Shown: in pieces, positions 9,394 to 18,421 of the stretch
Layout: each line of letters starts with the position of its first letter
Position numbering within the stretch: position 1 is the first letter of the stretch
NCBI GenBank assembly: GCA_023423045.1
Contig: JAFAGA010000002.1
Coordinates: 1 to 46,277 of the forward strand
Length of the DNA stretch: 46,277 nucleotides
Source of the DNA: Bacillota bacterium
Lineage (GTDB): Bacteria; Bacillota; Clostridia; Lachnospirales; Lachnospiraceae
Direction of reading: 5' to 3'
The notes under the pieces: model-generated
Seen by the model: only the letters and a program-made list of their open reading frames with translations
What the model was told of the DNA's origin: nothing
Database searches by the model: none
Program-made: the position numbers and the translations under genes

Positions 9394-10666
9394 TGATGAG
9401 GCATATTCCAGAGAAGCGATTGCAGAGACAATCCCCTGGGAGGATTATAGTATTCAGGTATTGTGCGCTTCCAGCGCCAGGGAGGCCTTGGAGATACTGG
9501 AGGGAGAACGGATCGATGTCCTGCTCACCGACATTAGAATGCCGGAAATGAACGGGCTGGAGCTGCTGGCAGAAGTCCGCCGGCTGGAAATTGACCTGGA
9601 GGTCATCATTTTGAGCAGCTACAATGAATTTGAGCTTGTAAGGCAGGCGATGAAGCTTGGTGCCTGTGATTATCTGTTCAAGCCCACGATGCTGGAGGAT
9701 GATATTATCGATTCTGTCCGAAAAGCGGCTGGAAAGCAGAAAGAAAAGGAGCTTCAAAAGAAGGAAAAAGTACAGCCAAAGAGTGATTATAATAAAAGGA
9801 AGGAAAAAGAAGCATTTTTATTCGATCTGCTAAGCGGGCGGAAAATGGAAGAAGAGCTTTTTGAACAGAAAATGATGGAATTCCAGCTTCCTTTTACCAT
9901 GGAGGATGCGGTGGTTATGGTCTTCAAGATAATGAAATCATCTTCAAGCATGGCGGAAATATTTGAAAATGACAGATACCTTATGAAGGCCTCCATATGC
10001 AATGTGATTAATGAAGCATTGGAGACAGTGCCGGATTATGAAATTATCAGTCTCAGCTTTAACGAATACATTGTTCTTGCATGGAATAGTGACAATTCGG
10101 GGGAAAAGCAATTCCTGTTCCGGATCGATCAGGCAATTGCTAAATCGACGGAATTCATGGAGGAATATTATAGGATTGATTTTGCGGTAGGAATAAGCAA
10201 TTTCGGAAAGTATATGAAAGATGTATCAAAGCTGTACCGGGAGGCATCCTTCGAAGCGGATAAGGAAGAGCTGGATCAGGTCAGGGTGCATTATGCCAGT
10301 GATTTTAGCCAAAGTGCCTTGCTCAAGAGGGAATTATCCGTATCCATGGAGTATATCAAGGAAAATCTGGGCGATAAAAACCTCTCCCTGCAATCCGTGG
10401 CAGATTATATCGGTGTCAGTAAAAATTATTACAGCAAGGTATTTAAGGAAGGAACAGGCGTTAATTTTATTGACTACATTACCAGGCTGCGGGTGGAAAA
10501 GGCACGCAGCCTATATATCTATACGGATCTAAAGATCTATGAGATTGCAGAGAAGGTCGGGTACTCGGACTGGCACTATCTTTATAAGGTGTATAAAAAA
10601 ATACTGGGACATTCCATGTCCCGGGAGAAACGGCATAAGAAGGAGAAGCTTGGAGAAACACACTGA
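9371..10666 (+). CDS. YesN-type response regulator with AraC DNA-binding domain
   Basis: The product has a receiver domain (residues 1-120) with the acidic pair D8-D9, phospho-acceptor Asp54 in LLTDIRMPE and conserved Lys in FKP, a middle region of about 200 residues, and a C-terminal AraC double helix-turn-helix (about 320-420; LSLQSVADYIGVSKNYYSKVFK and IYEIAEKVGYSDWHYLYKVYKK). The TTG start at 9371 is required to begin at the canonical KILIVDDE; GGTGGAG lies upstream inside the kinase gene. It is the cognate partner of the overlapping YesM-type kinase and probably activates the operon beginning at 1486. Confidence 0.94.
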   Translation: MQKILIVDDEAYSREAIAETIPWEDYSIQVLCASSAREALEILEGERIDVLLTDIRMPEMNGLELLAEVRRLEIDLEVIILSSYNEFELVRQAMKLGACDYLFKPTMLEDDIIDSVRKAAGKQKEKELQKKEKVQPKSDYNKRKEKEAFLFDLLSGRKMEEELFEQKMMEFQLPFTMEDAVVMVFKIMKSSSSMAEIFENDRYLMKASICNVINEALETVPDYEIISLSFNEYIVLAWNSDNSGEKQFLFRIDQAIAKSTEFMEEYYRIDFAVGISNFGKYMKDVSKLYREASFEADKEELDQVRVHYASDFSQSALLKRELSVSMEYIKENLGDKNLSLQSVADYIGVSKNYYSKVFKEGTGVNFIDYITRLRVEKARSLYIYTDLKIYEIAEKVGYSDWHYLYKVYKKILGHSMSREKRHKKEKLGETH

Positions 10667-10678
10667 ATACGAAATGTT

Positions 10679-10719
10679 AAAGCACAGAGAGCCGATAATT
10701 TGACTCCCTGTGCTTTTCT
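10679..10719 (+). terminator. Terminator of the carbohydrate operon
   Basis: AAAGCACAG (10679-10687) pairs with CTGTGCTTT (10708-10716), followed by TTCTC. It lies 12 bases after the response-regulator stop and just before the convergent surface-protein gene. Confidence 0.75.
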
Positions 10720-10731
10720 CAAAATCAGTAG

Positions 10732-13700
10732 TTATTTCGTTTTTCTCACGCCGTTTTCGTCCACCTCATAGCCATCCACTTTGATGTTTTTGGCAAGAGC
10801 GCCGTCGGCGTAGAAGTAGTACCAGTTACCGTCGATCTGGAGCCATTTTCCGGCGGTCATGATGCCGTCTTTGCCGAAGTAGTAATGGTATTTGCTGTTT
10901 TCGGTCACAAGCCAGCCGATGATGGGCTTGCCGTTTTCATCGAGGTACTGCCACTGTCCGGCGTCGTTCTGCACCCATCCACGTGCCGTGCTTTCGTCAA
11001 TGACAAGTTCCACGAAGCGGCGCAGGATGGAGGATGCCTCAGCACGGGTAGCATTGCCCTGCGGGTCAAAGGTGTTATTTCCCCTGCCTTGCATGATGCC
11101 CGCCTGCTGGAGGGCTTTCGCCGCTTCTTTTGCGTAGGCGGCAATTTTTGTGCTGTCTGAGAATGTGACTGCCGCAACGGACACAGGCAGTTTGCAGCCG
11201 GTGGCTTTGACATAGTTCTGCATCATAACCGCCATATCCTGACGGCTGATGGAGAGCGCAGGACCGAATTTGCCGCCTCCGATACCCTGCACGATCTTAG
11301 CTTTAACCGCCCACTCAATATAGGGCATGGCAGGATCGGTGGCCTTCACGTCGGTAAAACTGCTGGCTTTATAGCTGCTTACATCCGCGCCGGAGAGCCT
11401 GCCCAGTGCCATGAGGAAGTCGGCGCAGGTGATAGCGGTGTTGGGTGCAAAGGTAGTTGTGCTGATTCCGCTGATGAGGCTGCGGCTGACAACAAAATCA
11501 ATATTGTCCTTTGCCCAATGATTCCTGGTATCGGTGAATGCCGGGGCGAGGGGTTTGTAACCTACGCCGTAGGTTGACAGGCTGTTCCTGCTAAAAATCA
11601 GTCTGCCGCCCGCGTAGCTGGAGTTGGTGAGCAGCTTCGGCTTGCCGTCTTTATCGACATACACGCCGAGCAGGCTGCCGGTGTTTTCGTTGGATGCAGC
11701 TTTGTAGGCAATACCCAGTGTAACCGTACCCCTGCCGAAACTGGAAATATATTTGGTTTTACCGTTTTTCTGATAATGCACGGTGATGTCCCATACCGGG
11801 CGGGAGCCGATCAGTGCCTTTGCTGCCTTGGACAGTTTGGTCTGCATCTTGGCCGAGACCGTAACCGTGCCGGTTGACTGCTTATCAAGTTCAGCAATGG
11901 CTGATGTGTCAAGGGTAACATCCAGCACAGCAGAGCCGATTTTAATAAACTTTACGCCTGCTTCTTTCAGGCGGTCAATAGCACCTGCGTCAATGGTGAT
12001 GTTCAAGCTGGCATTATTGCCGCTGCCTGTGACGTTAAAATCCACAGCAATGCCGTCTGCTGCCTTGCCGGACTTCTTCGCCGCATCCTGAGCTGCCTTG
12101 ATCGCTCCCTCTGCCATCTGCTCTGTGATGGTGGATGAGAGAACACTGTTCTTCGCCATGCCGGAAACGCTGATTTTTGCCACGGTCGGCATATTGGGCA
12201 GTTTGTCGGCGGTGATGGTATCCTTCGGGGGTTCGGACGTATAACCGCCGCCGTTGCTGACGCCTCCGCTGTTATAACTCCAATTGGCGGTCACGGTGAC
12301 GGCCTTACCCGGCATAACGAAGCTGGCATCCTTGTTGTCGGCATTTGTAATCGCCACGTCGGATGAAGTCCATCCCACAAAGCTGTAGCCGCTTCGGTTT
12401 CCCGCGTGGATGGTGACCGTCGTTCCCTGCGTATAGTTTCCCGCGCCGGTAATACCTGCGTGACTGCCGCTCACCGTTACGATGTAGTTCGTCCCGCCGG
12501 GCGTATTGGAATAGGAACCGCTCTGAGAGGAAACATCGCTGTCAATATAACCGCTGCCAGCAGCGGCTGTCGCCTGTACGGTAAAGGTATAGCTGCCCGC
12601 ACCGGAGGCCAGAAGGTTGCCTTTGATATCCTCGGTAGAGGTGCTTGGAGAGCTGACAATGGTTGACATGCCAAGTTTCGTGCCATCTTTGTAATATTCC
12701 ACCTTGTATTGGTCGGCGTTTGGTACGGCGCTCCATGTCGCCTTGAGCTCGCCTGCAGAGGTATCCCAGGCAAGACCTGTGGGCTTGCCCAGCTGTTCGG
12801 AGCCCTTCACCCAAACAATATTCGCGCCGTTTTTGTACTCCTTATATCCGGGCCTGCTGCTGATGAGTTCAAAGTCGTCTGCGGTTTTGATGGCGGCAGG
12901 GAACCCCAGCTTGATATACGATTGAGAGCCGGAACCGGTCGGGTTGAAGTTCAACATACCATCGATGGTGACATGGCCATCGTTTTGGACATTGAGGCCG
13001 CTGCCCTGTGTCGTCACATTTCTGCCGACGGTAACCGTGCTTCCGTTGGAATAAATGCCGGTAACGACCTGAGTTTCCACTGTACGGTTCGCTGTGACAT
13101 TACCGCCGATTACGACGGTGGCGTTGCCGCCTGCGCTGACTGCTTCCACCTCACCTGAAGCGCCCACGCCCTGACCTGTTGCAGTGACGTTGCCGTCTAC
13201 GGTTATCCTGGGGTTGCCGGAGCCGCCGGAGGTGGATATGCCATATTGTCCTGCGGTAACACTGCCGCTGATATGGATTTCGCTTCCGGCTACCGCTCTT
13301 ACGCCGCGTTGTGAGCCTTCGACATTCAGTTTACCGCTGCCGGAGCAGCTCACTTTTCCGCCGTTTTGCACCGTCAGCGCAGTGGAGCCAGGCGCGGCGC
13401 TAGTGTCGATGGTCAGATCGAAGCTGTCCAGCGCGAATGTGATATCCGCACTGTCCACCGTGATCGGAGCGGCTTCATTGATGTTTTGAAGCAGTGTGAT
13501 GGTCGTTGCACCCCCTGCGTTCAGGGCGTCGGTGATGGCCGCGCCCAGTGTGGCGTAGCCGGTGGAGCCGATTTGGCAGACGGGAGCAGTGTAGGCATAA
13601 GGGGCGCTTGTCGCCACCAAGCTGTCTGTATAATCAACGCTCCCGCTGGGGGCGAGCGCTTTTACTGTAAAGGTGTAGGTTCCCGTACCGAAGCTTCGGA

Positions 13701-16700
13701 GATATGAGGTGAGATGTAAATTTGTCGCATTTGTCTCTAATAATCCCTGATATACACCCGATTTGTAAAGGCGCACCGCATATCTTTGCGCGCCTGCCAC
13801 CGCAACCCATTTCGCCTTGACTGTGCCCGCCGTCGCGGTGTCCCAGACAAGACCGGTGGGAGTATCAAGAGGTGTTGGGGAAGCGGTATCCTTCACCCAG
13901 ACGGTACTGGAGGTGAGGCTGTCATGATAGGTGCTGTAGCCGGGTTTGGTGGTCGGCGTGGTTTCACCGGCGGTTTTGGTGAAAACCCCCACCTTGACAT
14001 AGCTTTCCGCCGTCACTGTCCCATCGATGGTGATCTGCCCACCGGAAAGAGCCTCTGCGCCAATCCTGCCATCCATACCGGCCCGGACATTGCCGCTCAC
14101 AGCGATTATGCCCGCATTTGCGGCCCGGACACCCCGGAATGCGCCGGAGGCGTCGCGGCTGATCTCAATAGTTGCGTTGTTGGCGGCCGCTCCAATGCTT
14201 CCAACGCCCTGCGCCAGAGCACTCTCCGCCTCAATGATCGCACCGTTATGAGCCCAGACTGCGGCCCCGTTCATCCCGTTGGAGATTTCCGCATCCTTGA
14301 CAATGATTTTACTGCCCGCATCCTGCGCGTAGGCCCCCGCAGAGTAACCTTTGGCAACTTCCAGGACTGTGATAGTTCCGCCGTTTTCCGCATAAACACC
14401 GTTGCCTCTGGATTCGGCCTTTCGCACCGTAACGGTGCCGCTGTCGGCGCTGACGCCGCGGTAATATCCCTTAACATCCAGAAAGCCATCTCCGATGGTG
14501 GTGACGGTGCAGTCTTTCACTGTCAGTGCGTAGTGATCGATGTTGTCCCATGTGTCGATGGTCAGTGAGCCGTCGGATAGGTCTATGGTAATGTTCGTGC
14601 TGTCAATCAAGACGGGAGAAGTGTGCGTAATGTTTTGCAGCAGTTTGATGGTTTCACCGTCTTTCACCGCGGCCAGGGCCAAGCCCAGCGAGGAGTAGCC
14701 GGTGGAGCCGATTTGGCAGACATCCGCCGTCGTATCCTTCACCCATATGGTGTTGCGGGTATCGGCGTATTCTTTGTAGCCTGCTTTGCTAAGGCTGTCG
14801 ATACCGCTTCCAAAGGCTTTTTCCGTATCCCCGACCATAATATATTTTGCAGCCTGAATGCTGCCATCTATGGTAATCTGTGCAACCGCCCCGGTCCAAG
14901 AGCTTTTTGCGACAGCTCCGTACGCATTGTCGCCGTCAGCCGTCACATCGCCGTGAACTGTCAGTGTTGACGAGGGGCCGGTGCCGGTGTTAAGAAAGAC
15001 GCCGTATACGGTTCCAAAGGAATTTCCGGTGCAGATGGCGCTGCCTTCGATCACTACCATGCATTTGGCTCCGACCGAAACGCCTTGCCTGCCGCCCTTC
15101 GCATCTCCTTTAACAGTCACGGTGCTTTCGTATTCCGCCTTGACACCGGTACTGTTTGCGCCGGTTCCGCCGTTGGCGTCAGCGTATACCGTAACCGTAC
15201 TCCTGTCCGCGCTGACACCAAAATCGTGCCCGACCGCGTCGCCGTGCACGGTGACGGTGCTTCCCTGCGCCGCCTTGACGCCCCATTCGTCGTCATTGCT
15301 GTGGCCCGTGGCGGTGACATCGCCATATACGGTGGCAACGCCCCCGGATGCGTCCACGCCGCAGCGTACTCCGGTGGCGTTTGTTACGGATGCTTCGCTG
15401 ACTGCATCGACTGTGCCATACACTCCTAAACCGCCATATTGACCGGTGACATTGAATTCGCCCGTGCCTGTGCCCGAATCGGAAAGATATACCTTACCGC
15501 CATTTTGCGCACGAAGGCCGTAGGTGTCATTCGTTATGACGTTGAGCTTTTTGCCGTTCAAGTCAAAGCTGACGGTTTTGCTGTCGATTGTAATTTGCGT
15601 GGTATGCTCGATATCCTGCAGCAGCTTGATTGTCTGCCCGCTCGTCACCGCCGTCAGTGCCAAACTCAGTGAGGGATAGCCGACAGCGCCGATTTGGCAG
15701 ACATCCGTCGCCGGTGCAGTCTCTTTTAACCAGACGGTGCTGGTGCCGTCGGTATAGGTGTCGTAGCCGATCAGGGATGTGGGCGTGGTTTTGTCGGCGG
15801 CCGTTTTGGTGTTGGTACCGACTTTGACGTAGTTCTCGGCCGTGATGGTTCCATCGATGGTGATCTTGGCTCCGGTGTTGGCCCAGGCGCCGATGCCTCC
15901 TCCTCCGTTGGCAGTGACGTCACCGCCCACCGTGATTGTACTGCCGGAGCCCTGCGCCCACACGCCGCCTTGCATGCCCGTCGCGTTCCGGGTGATCACA
16001 ACCGTGGCGTTGGGCCCGGTCACTGCCACACCGTAACTGTTGACGCCTTCGGCAATGGCGTTCTTGGCTTGAACATGCCCGCCGGCCACGGCCTCTACCG
16101 CATTGGTGAAGCCCCCCGTGGATATGGCGTCGTCCTCCACCATAATGGTGCTGCCTGTGCCGAAAGCGTAGGCGCCGAGGGCGTATCCCTTTGCGTCGCC
16201 CAGCACGGTGATGACTCCGCCGTTCTCGGCGTATGCGCCGGTGCCGGCGGAAGACGTTGCATACCGCACGGTGACGGTGGCCTTATTGGCGCGCACACCC
16301 CCTGCCTTTCCCTTGACGTCGAGGTATCCGTTGCCTTGCACCGTGACCGAGCCGTTTGTCACCGTCAGCGCGGGGCCCGTGTTCGAAGCCGTCTCGATGG
16401 TCAGCGCCCCCTCCTCGGTGTCGAAGGTGATGTTCATATCCGCAATCGTGACCGGATCATTGTGGATGATGGTTGTCAGCAGGACGATGGTATCTCCGTC
16501 CGCCACATGCTCGAGGGCATCGGTAAGCGATGCATAGCCCGTTTCGCCGATGGCGCAGATATCGTCGATGCCGATGTCCAGCGGCCCGATGTCACCCCCC
16601 GTCGGACCCAACTCCAACAGGTCTGCGCCGGATGACGGCACTCCTTCCGTTTCCATTTCAAAAGGCATTTCCAACTCCACCGGCTCTTGGCTCACATCCG

Positions 16701-16803
16701 GAGGATTTTCCTCGGCGCTCACCGCCATGGGCAGCATGGATAGCGTCATACAGATTGCCAGCAGGAAGGCTGCGATCCTTTTGCTTGCAAAACAAGTTTT
16801 CAT
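10732..16803 (-). CDS. Giant repeat surface protein with SLH and cell-wall-binding repeats
   Basis: This 2023-residue secreted protein starts with a signal peptide (hydrophobic AAFLLAICMTLSMLPM, likely cut after VSA). Four long repeat units each open with CxIGxxGYxSL, followed by DGxTIxLLxxI and then short beta-helix-like repeats rich in Gly, Thr and Val (ITVxGDVxATG). Fibronectin-III-like segments (PTGLxWDT...KAxWxAVxxAxxY) follow units 3 and 4, then an InlB-type repeat (GYSFVGWTSSD), a beta-rich stretch, three SLH domains (from about residue 1753 to 1935) and C-terminal Trp/Tyr cell-wall-binding repeats (GWVQNDAGQWQYLDENG; GNWYYFYADG). SLH domains should hold it on the cell wall. AAGGAGATAAGCATT precedes the ATG. 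It is the last gene of a four-gene - strand cluster of G+C-rich appearance. Function is probably adhesion or surface coating; nothing enzymatic is seen. Confidence 0.92.
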   Translation of the reverse strand: MKTCFASKRIAAFLLAICMTLSMLPMAVSAEENPPDVSQEPVELEMPFEMETEGVPSSGADLLELGPTGGDIGPLDIGIDDICAIGETGYASLTDALEHVADGDTIVLLTTIIHNDPVTIADMNITFDTEEGALTIETASNTGPALTVTNGSVTVQGNGYLDVKGKAGGVRANKATVTVRYATSSAGTGAYAENGGVITVLGDAKGYALGAYAFGTGSTIMVEDDAISTGGFTNAVEAVAGGHVQAKNAIAEGVNSYGVAVTGPNATVVITRNATGMQGGVWAQGSGSTITVGGDVTANGGGGIGAWANTGAKITIDGTITAENYVKVGTNTKTAADKTTPTSLIGYDTYTDGTSTVWLKETAPATDVCQIGAVGYPSLSLALTAVTSGQTIKLLQDIEHTTQITIDSKTVSFDLNGKKLNVITNDTYGLRAQNGGKVYLSDSGTGTGEFNVTGQYGGLGVYGTVDAVSEASVTNATGVRCGVDASGGVATVYGDVTATGHSNDDEWGVKAAQGSTVTVHGDAVGHDFGVSADRSTVTVYADANGGTGANSTGVKAEYESTVTVKGDAKGGRQGVSVGAKCMVVIEGSAICTGNSFGTVYGVFLNTGTGPSSTLTVHGDVTADGDNAYGAVAKSSWTGAVAQITIDGSIQAAKYIMVGDTEKAFGSGIDSLSKAGYKEYADTRNTIWVKDTTADVCQIGSTGYSSLGLALAAVKDGETIKLLQNITHTSPVLIDSTNITIDLSDGSLTIDTWDNIDHYALTVKDCTVTTIGDGFLDVKGYYRGVSADSGTVTVRKAESRGNGVYAENGGTITVLEVAKGYSAGAYAQDAGSKIIVKDAEISNGMNGAAVWAHNGAIIEAESALAQGVGSIGAAANNATIEISRDASGAFRGVRAANAGIIAVSGNVRAGMDGRIGAEALSGGQITIDGTVTAESYVKVGVFTKTAGETTPTTKPGYSTYHDSLTSSTVWVKDTASPTPLDTPTGLVWDTATAGTVKAKWVAVAGAQRYAVRLYKSGVYQGLLETNATNLHLTSYLRSFGTGTYTFTVKALAPSGSVDYTDSLVATSAPYAYTAPVCQIGSTGYATLGAAITDALNAGGATTITLLQNINEAAPITVDSADITFALDSFDLTIDTSAAPGSTALTVQNGGKVSCSGSGKLNVEGSQRGVRAVAGSEIHISGSVTAGQYGISTSGGSGNPRITVDGNVTATGQGVGASGEVEAVSAGGNATVVIGGNVTANRTVETQVVTGIYSNGSTVTVGRNVTTQGSGLNVQNDGHVTIDGMLNFNPTGSGSQSYIKLGFPAAIKTADDFELISSRPGYKEYKNGANIVWVKGSEQLGKPTGLAWDTSAGELKATWSAVPNADQYKVEYYKDGTKLGMSTIVSSPSTSTEDIKGNLLASGAGSYTFTVQATAAAGSGYIDSDVSSQSGSYSNTPGGTNYIVTVSGSHAGITGAGNYTQGTTVTIHAGNRSGYSFVGWTSSDVAITNADNKDASFVMPGKAVTVTANWSYNSGGVSNGGGYTSEPPKDTITADKLPNMPTVAKISVSGMAKNSVLSSTITEQMAEGAIKAAQDAAKKSGKAADGIAVDFNVTGSGNNASLNITIDAGAIDRLKEAGVKFIKIGSAVLDVTLDTSAIAELDKQSTGTVTVSAKMQTKLSKAAKALIGSRPVWDITVHYQKNGKTKYISSFGRGTVTLGIAYKAASNENTGSLLGVYVDKDGKPKLLTNSSYAGGRLIFSRNSLSTYGVGYKPLAPAFTDTRNHWAKDNIDFVVSRSLISGISTTTFAPNTAITCADFLMALGRLSGADVSSYKASSFTDVKATDPAMPYIEWAVKAKIVQGIGGGKFGPALSISRQDMAVMMQNYVKATGCKLPVSVAAVTFSDSTKIAAYAKEAAKALQQAGIMQGRGNNTFDPQGNATRAEASSILRRFVELVIDESTARGWVQNDAGQWQYLDENGKPIIGWLVTENSKYHYYFGKDGIMTAGKWLQIDGNWYYFYADGALAKNIKVDGYEVDENGVRKTK
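12800..16560 (-). repeat. Four long coding repeats in the giant surface protein
   Basis: On the - strand the units begin near 16557, 15699, 14718 and 13578, at codons for CAIGETGY, CQIGAVGY, CQIGSTGY and CQIGSTGY. Unit lengths are about 860, 980 and 1140 bp, the third including a fibronectin-III-like module, and the last about 780 bp. A 27-bp DNA stretch is identical at 13555-13581 and 14695-14721, showing recent duplication or gene conversion between units 3 and 4. Confidence 0.8.
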
Positions 16804-16832
16804 AATGCTTATCTCCTTTCATTACTTGGGTA

Positions 16833-18023
16833 TCAATCCTTCAGCCTGTATATCATCGCGTTTTTCTTGTCCTCAAGAGGCGGCGTTACACCCTCCTCGC
16901 CGAGCAGCAGATAGGTCCCCTTATCGTCGGCTCCAAGGACAAAGTGAGCCGAGGCGTCAGGCAGGGTTTCCGGTGCGCCCCAGCTATTCCCGCCATCCTG
17001 GCTTTCCTCGACGGTCCGGCCGGTCAGGGTCAGCACATCGTCTTCGGCGCTGTAATTGCCCGTGAACCAAAGGGTATCGCCAAAGATGACCAGTGCCGTA
17101 TAAGTTCCATCCGGCTTGAAAGTGTATATTTGCCCCATACCGGACGCGCCGCCCTCATATTTTCCCGTGTCGGTGCTGAACTGCCCGCCCGACAGCATCC
17201 CAAGCATCCACGAGCCCAGGACCGAAGCATCCGTACCGGCCGGCTGTTTTGCCAGATCTTCTGAGGCCGGCTCGGAGGCACTCAGATAAAAGTTGCACGT
17301 GAAGGTGGTCCGGGTCTCCACCGTTTCATAGATCTCTATGGTAGCTTCATAGTACTTACCTTTCCACTCGAAGGATTTATACATCTGGTAAGCGTCGCCG
17401 CTCCAGCCCTTTTCGGTCAGGCTGTTCATGTACGCCTCAGCGGCGGCCTCGTCAATACCGTCATAAGTGTAGTTAAAGTACCACATGTTTTCCACTGATG
17501 ACAAAATCTCAACCGTGCTCACCAAAACACCCTTCCCGGGCTCGGGCACATCGGGCGGGATTTCATCAGCGGGCCAGCTCCCGGCTTCCTCGATATACAC
17601 ATCGATCTGCAGGACGGTATCGTCCGCCCCTTGCAAAGCGAAAGTCACCGAACAGAGGCCAAGCACCGCTTCGGCTTCGGTATGATCAGAGGTCACGATC
17701 CATCCGGCGCTTTGCAGCTTGCCCAAGTAGACATCAAGATCGGGTTTGTTCGTATCAGTGACCTTGATGGTCAACACACCCTCGCTGTCCATCGCCGAAG
17801 CAGTAACTGTCCCTGATGTATATTCGGGCAGCTCGGCGGGAGCGAGGTCGCCCGGCCAGCCCTTTTCCAAAAAGGGATTGGGAATAGAGGAAATATTTTG
17901 CGTTTCAGACAAAGACTCTGATACTTTTTCGTCCATACTTATTTTTTCAATGTCCTGCCTGCAGGCGGTCATGAAAAGCAACACCAGCAAGAGGGGGAAA
18001 ATCCTTGAAAGTTGAAATTTCAT
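16833..18023 (-). CDS. Secreted lipoprotein, lipocalin-like C-terminus
   Basis: The 396-residue product begins MKFQLSRIFPLLLVLLFMTAC, a lipoprotein signal with lipobox MTAC. CGGAGG lies five bases before the ATG at 18023; a GTG two codons upstream overlaps that site and is unlikely. Two central segments of about 100 residues each contain a GW(x)xxxxxxx pattern (WPGDLAPAELPEYTSGTV; WPADEIPPDVPEPGKG) and look like degenerate repeats. The last 120 residues (GSWMLGMLSG...YTFKPDGTYTALVIFGD...GNYSAEDDVLTLTG) resemble small lipocalin-like domains of clostridial lipoproteins. It lies directly upstream of the giant SLH protein and downstream of a membrane-protein gene. Function unknown. Confidence 0.85.
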   Translation of the reverse strand: MKFQLSRIFPLLLVLLFMTACRQDIEKISMDEKVSESLSETQNISSIPNPFLEKGWPGDLAPAELPEYTSGTVTASAMDSEGVLTIKVTDTNKPDLDVYLGKLQSAGWIVTSDHTEAEAVLGLCSVTFALQGADDTVLQIDVYIEEAGSWPADEIPPDVPEPGKGVLVSTVEILSSVENMWYFNYTYDGIDEAAAEAYMNSLTEKGWSGDAYQMYKSFEWKGKYYEATIEIYETVETRTTFTCNFYLSASEPASEDLAKQPAGTDASVLGSWMLGMLSGGQFSTDTGKYEGGASGMGQIYTFKPDGTYTALVIFGDTLWFTGNYSAEDDVLTLTGRTVEESQDGGNSWGAPETLPDASAHFVLGADDKGTYLLLGEEGVTPPLEDKKNAMIYRLKD

Positions 18024-18034
18024 ACACACCTCCG

Positions 18035-18388
18035 TTATTTTATAATAGTAAACTTGCCGATGAGGGGCAGCCGCTTTGCTTTGCCTCCAAATCCGTTTAC
18101 AAGCCCCATAATTCCCAAGATTAGAACGCCAATGCCGAAAAAGGGCATCAGTATCCAGCCAATTATCGGGATGATTCCAAGAATCACATTTCCCGCGATA
18201 CCCACAATCAGGAGCACCAGCGCCTGATTGGCATGAAACCTTGCAAATCCCGATTCGGGGCAGGCAATCAGCGGAAGGAAAAATAGCAGATAGGCAAGGC
18301 CCGCCATTGTTTTGTTCTTTTGGATATCCTCGGATGAATAAATGATTTCCTGCTCTTTGTTTTCAAAATTTTCTTTTTGTTCTGCCAT
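18035..18388 (-). CDS. DUF4870/Tic20-like small membrane protein
   Basis: This 117-residue protein has a soluble acidic N-terminus (about 30 residues) followed by three hydrophobic segments: TMAGLAYLLFFLPLIAC, ANQALVLLIVGIAGNVILGIIPIIGWILM and a Gly-rich last segment. The short FHANQALVL motif between helices 1 and 2 is typical of DUF4870-type proteins. AAGGAGG precedes the ATG. Its stop is 11 bases before the start of the downstream lipoprotein, so the genes are cotranscribed. Role unknown; the context is cell-envelope assembly. Confidence 0.85.
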   Translation of the reverse strand: MAEQKENFENKEQEIIYSSEDIQKNKTMAGLAYLLFFLPLIACPESGFARFHANQALVLLIVGIAGNVILGIIPIIGWILMPFFGIGVLILGIMGLVNGFGGKAKRLPLIGKFTIIK

Positions 18389-18421
18389 GATAATTACCTC
18401 CTTAAAAATGATGAGAAAGCC

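Noticed and set aside
11783..12091. A + strand frame of 102 codons opposite the SLH region.
   Set aside because: Antisense shadow; the - strand frame encodes a clearly conserved protein.
12406..16635. Many long + strand frames inside the giant surface-protein gene.
   Set aside because: They are shadows of the G+C-rich, repetitive - strand gene; none has a ribosome site or a coherent domain.
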